Assembly: GCA_023898785.1 (NCBI GenBank)
Contig: CP060239.1
Location: 62,001 to 126,000 of the forward strand
DNA length: 64,000 nt
Direction: 5' to 3'
From: Rhodospirillales bacterium
Lineage (GTDB): Bacteria; Pseudomonadota; Alphaproteobacteria; Micavibrionales; Micavibrionaceae
The notes beneath the pieces are model-generated. The model worked only from the letters and a program-made list of their open reading frames with translations, made no database searches and was not told the DNA's origin. How positions within the stretch are numbered: the first letter of the stretch is position 1; each line of letters begins with the position of its first letter. Positions 59,098-64,000 of this stretch are shown piece by piece. The position numbers and the translations under genes were made by a program.

Positions 59098-61251
59098 ATG
59101 TCTGAAGAAACAGGCGCTAAAGACAGTAAAGAGACGAAGATTTCTGAGGATTCTACCAGAGCGAATTCGTCTGATCATGGTGGTAAGGAGCAAAAGAAGT
59201 CTGGGTTGAAAGATTCGCAGAAAACTCAAGACGTTCAGGGTGAGAATGTTGCCGATTTTCAAGGTAAGGTCGGAATTCAATGCAAGGTGCCGTTATCAGA
59301 GTATAATTCCGGTCCGAACAAGGCTTATCGAGCGTATTCCAATGATAGTAATAAAACGCCTCTGATCGCTATTGTTTGTGAGCGGTATTTGGTGCCGCGT
59401 CGGGCGGCGGCTGATGTATATTCTACAATAGTTGATAACTCTCTTGCGAAGCTGGTTGCACATGGTGTTGTGTATTGGCCGCCGACCAAGAGGGAACTTT
59501 ATGTTTTTATTTACTACGACAATCTTGGGAAGCCTTTGTTGCAGCGGGGAGAAAGGAACGCTTTAGGGTGGAGACAAGATGATGTAATGTCGCTTATCGT
59601 TAAACCATATGCCGGTATTTTACAGGATTTTCGCGATAAAGATTTTGTGCATGGGGCTATCCGTCCTGACAACATGTTTTGTGATGGTGTGCAGGGAAAG
59701 CCTTCCAAGATTATTCTGGGTGATTGTTTGTCTGTTTCACAGTCGTTGGCGCAGCCTGTTTTGTATGAGCCGATTGCGCGTGGAATGGCGGATCCTGTTG
59801 CGCGTGGAAAAGCTACGCCTACGATTGATCTGTATGCGCTTGGCGTTTCTATTGCAGTGATCATGCGTCACAACGACCCGCTTAAAGGGCTTAGTGATGA
59901 TGAGATTGTCAGGCGCAAGATTTCACATGGTAGTTACAGCGCAGTTACTGGTAAAGACAGGTTTAAGGGTGAAATTTTAGAATTGCTACGCGGGCTTTTG
60001 CATGACGAGTCTTCGCAACGGTGGACGATTGATGAAGTTTTAGAGTGGCTGGATGGGCGGCGCTTGAGTCCGAAGCAATCTACGGCGATTAAAAAAGCTC
60101 CACGTCCGTTTGATTTAGGGGGTGATAAATATTTTGTTACGCCGCTCATGGCAATGGATATTGAAAATAAAGTTAAGGCCGTTAAGAGCTCTATTGAGGA
60201 TGATAGTCTTTTAAACTGGATTGAACGTTCTTTAGAGGACGAGGATATCTCTGAACGGTTCCAAAAGGCTGTGGTGGATTCGCGTCAGCAATCTACCAGC
60301 TCTGGCTATGAATCATGTCTGGCGGGGAATGTGTCTATCGCTTTAGATACTGGTGCGCCTATACGTTTTCGGAATTTACGTTTGATTGGTGATGGTATTG
60401 GAAATGCAATTGTTGAGGCCATTGTTCTAAAACAGCCAATTGGCGCTTTTGTTGAGGTTTTTAGAAATTCATTGGTACTCAATTGGTTGTCGGTGCAAGA
60501 TCCTCATATTATTGATGTGAACGGGTTGTTCGGTAAATTTGAAAAATGTCGCCGTTATCTTAAAACCAGCAAGTTTGGCGATGGTATTGAACGGGTGATT
60601 TATTTATTAAGTCCGGAATGTCCGTGTTTGAGTGAGGTGATTAAAGATTATTATATTGTTGGCGCGGATGATTTGCTCAATGCGTATGAGGATTTGTGTA
60701 AAAAGGGGCATGCATCCACAACGTTTTTAGATCTGCATTCTGTGGCGTTCTTATACGAAAAAGATCAAAAGGTTATTGAGCCGTATCTCTATGATTTGAA
60801 TACTCATGAGAATCATAGGGTCATTGGCGCCAATTTGAAATGCCTGGCGGCGATACAGAAAAGATACAGTTTGGGCAACTTTCCAGCGATTGCCAAGGTG
60901 ATGGCGCCGCGTTTGCAAGCGGTTGTAAAGCGTTATCATGATCGGCGCGTTCAGGAAAGAATGAGGGAGGCCGTAGCTGAGTTTCAATCGACAGGAGATT
61001 TAAAGAAAATTGCCAGTATTTTTGAAAATGCTGAGGTTGTGAAGAAAGATTTTTCATCTTTTCGTAAGGCTATGCTGGAGTTTAAAACGCTTGAAACAGA
61101 GCGTTTGAGGCTTGAGATGCGTATGGAAAATAAAATTTCCTTTGGTATTGAGACCGGGCGCGAAGTGGCTGCTATTCTTTCATGTATTTTGGCCTTTATT
61201 GTTATTGTGGGAACTGCGTTTGTGTTTTTGTCCGATAATACATTGTTTTAG
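59098..61251 (+). CDS. Membrane-anchored protein-kinase-like protein, probable pseudokinase
   Basis: 717 residues. The first 50 are charged and low-complexity. A kinase-like domain spans about 60-330: KDFVHGAIRPDNMFCD (about 180-195) aligns with the catalytic loop, but HRD is replaced by HGA-IRPDN; LGDC (about 204) stands where DFG should be; and the VAIK lysine is absent (LIAIVCERYLVP). A middle region (about 350-650) is unrecognised and helical. One membrane helix at about 690-712 gives a tail anchor. It leads into a tad-type pilus gene set. Confidence 0.75.
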   Translation: MSEETGAKDSKETKISEDSTRANSSDHGGKEQKKSGLKDSQKTQDVQGENVADFQGKVGIQCKVPLSEYNSGPNKAYRAYSNDSNKTPLIAIVCERYLVPRRAAADVYSTIVDNSLAKLVAHGVVYWPPTKRELYVFIYYDNLGKPLLQRGERNALGWRQDDVMSLIVKPYAGILQDFRDKDFVHGAIRPDNMFCDGVQGKPSKIILGDCLSVSQSLAQPVLYEPIARGMADPVARGKATPTIDLYALGVSIAVIMRHNDPLKGLSDDEIVRRKISHGSYSAVTGKDRFKGEILELLRGLLHDESSQRWTIDEVLEWLDGRRLSPKQSTAIKKAPRPFDLGGDKYFVTPLMAMDIENKVKAVKSSIEDDSLLNWIERSLEDEDISERFQKAVVDSRQQSTSSGYESCLAGNVSIALDTGAPIRFRNLRLIGDGIGNAIVEAIVLKQPIGAFVEVFRNSLVLNWLSVQDPHIIDVNGLFGKFEKCRRYLKTSKFGDGIERVIYLLSPECPCLSEVIKDYYIVGADDLLNAYEDLCKKGHASTTFLDLHSVAFLYEKDQKVIEPYLYDLNTHENHRVIGANLKCLAAIQKRYSLGNFPAIAKVMAPRLQAVVKRYHDRRVQERMREAVAEFQSTGDLKKIASIFENAEVVKKDFSSFRKAMLEFKTLETERLRLEMRMENKISFGIETGREVAAILSCILAFIVIVGTAFVFLSDNTLF

Positions 61252-61264
61252 GGATCTACTGAGA

Positions 61265-61810
61265 ATGGCTAAAAAGAAAGTTGTACGGAAGAATACTGGT
61301 CAAAAAGCCAAGAAAAAGGGCGTCAAGCGTTCGGGTTCGGCTTGGACAAGCCTGTTTTTGATTGTTCTGGTTTTGATGGCGGCGGTGTTTTTGCCTGTTG
61401 CGGTGATTTTATTTATCGGATTGTTGCCGACTTTTGTAGCGTTTTATGCCGACCGTAATAAAAAGAAAATAAAACCTATCACGGTCGGGGCCATGAATAT
61501 CGCCGGGTGTATGCCTTTTATTATGGAGCTGTGGACAACGGATATGTCTATGTCCAAGGCACTATCGATTATTGTGGACCCGATGGCGATTATTGTTATT
61601 TATTCTGCTGCTGGTGTTGGGTATTTGATTGATTGGGCGGTGACGATGTTGGTGGCTAATTTTCTTTATCAACGTGGTGGTTCACGCAAAAATACGATTG
61701 AAAAGCGACAGGCTGAGCTTATTGAGCGGTGGGGCGAAGAGGTGAATGGGAAAATTCCAATAGACCATGAAGGTTTTCCGGTTGAGGGTAGCGCTGGGGA
61801 AGGTACTTAA
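61265..61810 (+). CDS. Hypothetical membrane protein
   Basis: 181 residues from the ATG at 61265, 14 bases after the kinase-like gene. The first 22 residues are extremely basic (MAKKKVVRKNTGQKAKKKGV). Then hydrophobic helices at about 26-62, 75-90 and 95-130, and a charged C-terminus. Both neighbours suggest a role near the inner-membrane platform of the pilus system, but no family is recognised. Confidence 0.7.
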   Translation: MAKKKVVRKNTGQKAKKKGVKRSGSAWTSLFLIVLVLMAAVFLPVAVILFIGLLPTFVAFYADRNKKKIKPITVGAMNIAGCMPFIMELWTTDMSMSKALSIIVDPMAIIVIYSAAGVGYLIDWAVTMLVANFLYQRGGSRKNTIEKRQAELIERWGEEVNGKIPIDHEGFPVEGSAGEGT

Positions 61811-61939
61811 AATCCTATCTATACTTAAATAAATGTTCATATATAGGCGTCATACTGGAGGTGTTGGGTTATTGGGTATTTATGAAGCGTGCGCTAGCCG
61901 CTTTTTTTATGCCATAAATTTAAAACCAATTTAATTTAA

Positions 61940-62494
61940 ATGATAAATATTGGGGTTGTGTTGGCTAAATTCTTGAAAAAATTCATTAAAAATGAAAAAG
62001 GTACAACGGCAATTGAGTTTAGCCTGCTGGCAATTCCGTATCTTATGTTGACGCTTGGTATCATTGAAATTGCGATTATGTATGCATCGGCCAGTTTGTT
62101 GGAAGGCGCTACGAATTCTGCATCACGGATGATTAGGACCGGTGAATTACAGCAATCGGGCGCAGATCCGGAAACTGCGTTCCGGGATGGTTTGTGTGAT
62201 TATACGACGGTGTTGATAAACTGCAATGACGTGGTTGTTGAATCTTTGACCTTGAGCAGTTTTTCCGATGTGGCGACATCCCCTGCGCAATTTGACGCCG
62301 ATGGCAACATGGTTAGTCAGGGGTTTGATGCCGGTGGTTCTGATGCCAGGATTTTGATCCGGGTGGCATATCGCTATGAAATGATGACGCCGTTTGTTGG
62401 AAGGCTGATTTCAGGTTCTGACAATTCACGCTTGTTTATGTCAACAATCGTTTTGCAAGTTGAGCCGTATGATTTCGCAGGGGCGGGGGCATGA
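61940..62494 (+). CDS. TadE-family pilus assembly protein
   Basis: 184 residues. The N-terminal pattern FIKNEKGTTAIEFSLLAIPY (about 16-35) is the TadE/pseudopilin signature with a Glu five residues after the GT, followed by one membrane helix. The rest is periplasmic with one Cys pair (GLCDYTTVLINCND). TadE-type minor pseudopilins help Flp pilus assembly or initiation. It overlaps the next gene by four bases (ATGA). Confidence 0.85.
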   Translation: MINIGVVLAKFLKKFIKNEKGTTAIEFSLLAIPYLMLTLGIIEIAIMYASASLLEGATNSASRMIRTGELQQSGADPETAFRDGLCDYTTVLINCNDVVVESLTLSSFSDVATSPAQFDADGNMVSQGFDAGGSDARILIRVAYRYEMMTPFVGRLISGSDNSRLFMSTIVLQVEPYDFAGAGA

Positions 62495-63015
62495 TCGTGA
62501 ATTTTGTAAAATGCTGGTTTAAATCTGAAGATGGTGTGGCCGCCGTTGAAGCGGCGTTAGTTTTTCCAATTTTGTTGACGTTATTGCTTGGATTGGTTGA
62601 TTTAGGAAATGGAATTTTGGCCAACCAAAAGGCTATTCGCGCTTCGCAGGTTGCGGCGGATCTTATCGCACGCAGCAGCGTTGTTGATACGTCGATGATT
62701 GATGATGCACTGGATGCCAGCGAGCTCGCGTTTCAGCCGTTTGATACGACTACGTATGGGGTGGATGTTGTCAGTGTTAGTTTTGATGACGATGCTAACC
62801 CAGTGATTGAATGGCGGGAAACGCGTAATATGACGCCTTTGGCGGATGTGGAGGTTCGGGTTGAGGATTTGGCGCAAGCCGGTGAAGGGGTTTTGGTTGT
62901 TGCGGTTGAATATCAATTTGAACCCATGTTTGCCGGTTTTCTTATTGAAGAAATCCCGATGCAGGAAATTGCCTTTGCTCGCGGGCGTCAGGGCGCGGTT
63001 ATCGAACGGAATTAA
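62491..63015 (+). CDS. TadE/TadF-like pilus assembly protein
   Basis: 174 residues. KSEDGVAAVEAALVFPILLT (about 11-30) is again a pseudopilin-type start with membrane helix. The periplasmic part carries a long acidic beta-rich region. It forms a pair with the preceding TadE protein and precedes the TadG-like gene. Confidence 0.85.
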   Translation: MIVNFVKCWFKSEDGVAAVEAALVFPILLTLLLGLVDLGNGILANQKAIRASQVAADLIARSSVVDTSMIDDALDASELAFQPFDTTTYGVDVVSVSFDDDANPVIEWRETRNMTPLADVEVRVEDLAQAGEGVLVVAVEYQFEPMFAGFLIEEIPMQEIAFARGRQGAVIERN

Positions 63016-63062
63016 AAATGGGCTGTATAGTCCTTAAAAAAGTAAAAACTAAGGTGGTTGTT

Positions 63063-64000
63063 ATGCTTAAGAGAATGTTTTTAAATTTTGTGCGTTATTA
63101 TCGCGATACGCGCGCGGCGATTGCGATCCTTTTTGCTTTGATGGCCCCCTTGTTGATCGGGACGGTTGGTATGGCGATTGATTTGTCGCAGGCTTATCTT
63201 GTTCAGCAGCGCTTGGCGCAGGCGATTGATGCGGCGGCTCTGGCGGCGGCGGCTATTTCCAGTGATGAGGCGACGATTGAACAAAAAGTTCAAGATTTTT
63301 TTGATGTTAATTATCCGCCAGAAAAATTAGGCGTTACGTTTGATCCTGTTGTTGTCATTGAGGGAAATCTGGTGACGGTGACCGGTAATGCGAGTTATTT
63401 AACCTCGTTTCTGCGGGTGCTTGGTATTGATAACATTGATGTTACGGCCGAGACGGTTGTGCAGCGTGAGGTGAAGGGGCTGGAGGTTGTTCTGGTTCTG
63501 GATAACACCGGCTCGATGGCGTCGAATAATAATATTGGCAAGCTCCGTACGGCGGCATGCGAGTTTGTAGAAATTTTATATGGTACATATGATGAGGATG
63601 CGTCTGGTGATTGCTTGGATCGTTATGGCTCCTATGTTACGGCGCAGAACGAATATGTGAAGATCGGGCTGGTTCCTTATGCTACATCTGTGAATGTCGG
63701 TCCTTACGGGTTGGGCTATGACGATGATGGTAATGTGTATGCCGATCCTTTCTTGAATAATCCTCTGGGGCTGAGTTTCAGTAATGATGCGGATACGAAT
63801 ATCTGTATTTTGGAAGAAGATGACGGTAGCGATGTGCTGGATCATAGTGGACCGTGGTATATGTATCGCTGGTGCCGGGATAAGAATGATGATAGCGCGC
63901 AGTGTAATTATTATAACAATTATATCTGCGTCGGTGATCAGTATAACTCGTCCGGTTCAACTTGTCTGGATTGGGATTATTCTGCTGGAGCCAGAACGGT
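63063..64000 (+). CDS. TadG-like pilus protein with VWA domain, partial
   Basis: About 312 residues are visible from the ATG at 63063 (AAGGTGG before it); the frame is still open at the window edge. Residues about 17-40 are a TadE-type start (RDTRAAIAILFALMAPLLIG). From about 138 a von Willebrand A domain begins with LEVVLVLDNTGSMAS, containing the DxTGSM MIDAS motif. Cys-, Asn- and Tyr-rich sequence follows near the edge. TadG proteins are found in tad loci and are thought to contact the surface or the outer membrane. Confidence 0.9.
   Translation, partial: MLKRMFLNFVRYYRDTRAAIAILFALMAPLLIGTVGMAIDLSQAYLVQQRLAQAIDAAALAAAAISSDEATIEQKVQDFFDVNYPPEKLGVTFDPVVVIEGNLVTVTGNASYLTSFLRVLGIDNIDVTAETVVQREVKGLEVVLVLDNTGSMASNNNIGKLRTAACEFVEILYGTYDEDASGDCLDRYGSYVTAQNEYVKIGLVPYATSVNVGPYGLGYDDDGNVYADPFLNNPLGLSFSNDADTNICILEEDDGSDVLDHSGPWYMYRWCRDKNDDSAQCNYYNNYICVGDQYNSSGSTCLDWDYSAGART

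Overview
The window looks like a chromosomal segment of an alphaproteobacterium of moderate GC. The right half carries a housekeeping order typical of that class (lppC/rsmI/yraN; pal/cpoB/tilS/ftsH; glmM; hisZ/purA; a tad pilus locus). Lineage below class level cannot be settled here; a Rhodospirillales- or Micavibrio-like bacterium would fit. The left 37 kb is accessory DNA and the right 27 kb is mostly stable core.

Layout. 1-1.2 kb: end of a cation-diffusion-facilitator gene and a WYL/TerB-like protein. 1.2-2.8 kb: a highly structured, apparently non-coding stretch ending in a strong terminator, then four small genes including an XRE regulator and a lipoprotein. 2.8-11.4 kb: a prophage remnant on the minus strand with only the tail-tip, fibre, tailspike and lysis end of a tailed phage. 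11.4-16.6 kb: a 5'-truncated HTH gene, a small unknown gene, a complete hipBA pair and an HsdR lacking its nuclease domain. 16.5-26.4 kb: a copper/silver resistance operon (truncated CusB, CusA, a DUF2231 protein, CusC, a DUF2933 protein, an APC permease with His-rich ends, CopA). 26.7-29.8 kb: a 3.1-kb integrative element bounded by two 47-bp copies of the 3' half of an initiator tRNA, with a truncated integrase, a truncated nuclease-like gene, an orphan HTH and a Fic protein. 30.1-32.4 kb: an arsenic operon (arsR, DUF6428, arsC, acr3). 32.4-36.9 kb: recombinase, IS3 and IS630 debris, a RelE/HigA-type toxin-antitoxin pair, a second HTH-Fic pair, and HipA, phosphoesterase and response-regulator remnants.

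36.9-64 kb: oxyR divergent from ahpC-ahpD; two unknown genes; an MscS channel; a TetR regulator; the LppC-like lipoprotein divergent from rsmI-yraN-BON lipoprotein-SirB1; pal-cpoB-tilS-ftsH; a DUF2892 protein; an N-formylglutamate amidohydrolase-like protein; glmM; an AT-rich gene with a cysteine repeat tail; hisZ-purA; and a kinase-like membrane protein leading into TadE/TadE/TadG-type pilus genes that run off the window.

How the genes work together. The copper genes form a tripartite RND pump plus a P-type ATPase. The ars genes reduce arsenate and export arsenite under ArsR. OxyR and AhpCD form a peroxide-defence unit. Several small systems (HipBA, RelE/HigA, HTH-Fic) sit among mobile-element debris. 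At least three places show two genes that have both lost their 5' ends meeting head to head (about 11.38, 16.59 and 36.17 kb), and one shows two 3'-truncated genes meeting tail to tail (27.36 kb). Either the accessory region has been rearranged repeatedly or the assembly contains chimeric joins; this should be settled before any of these joins is interpreted.
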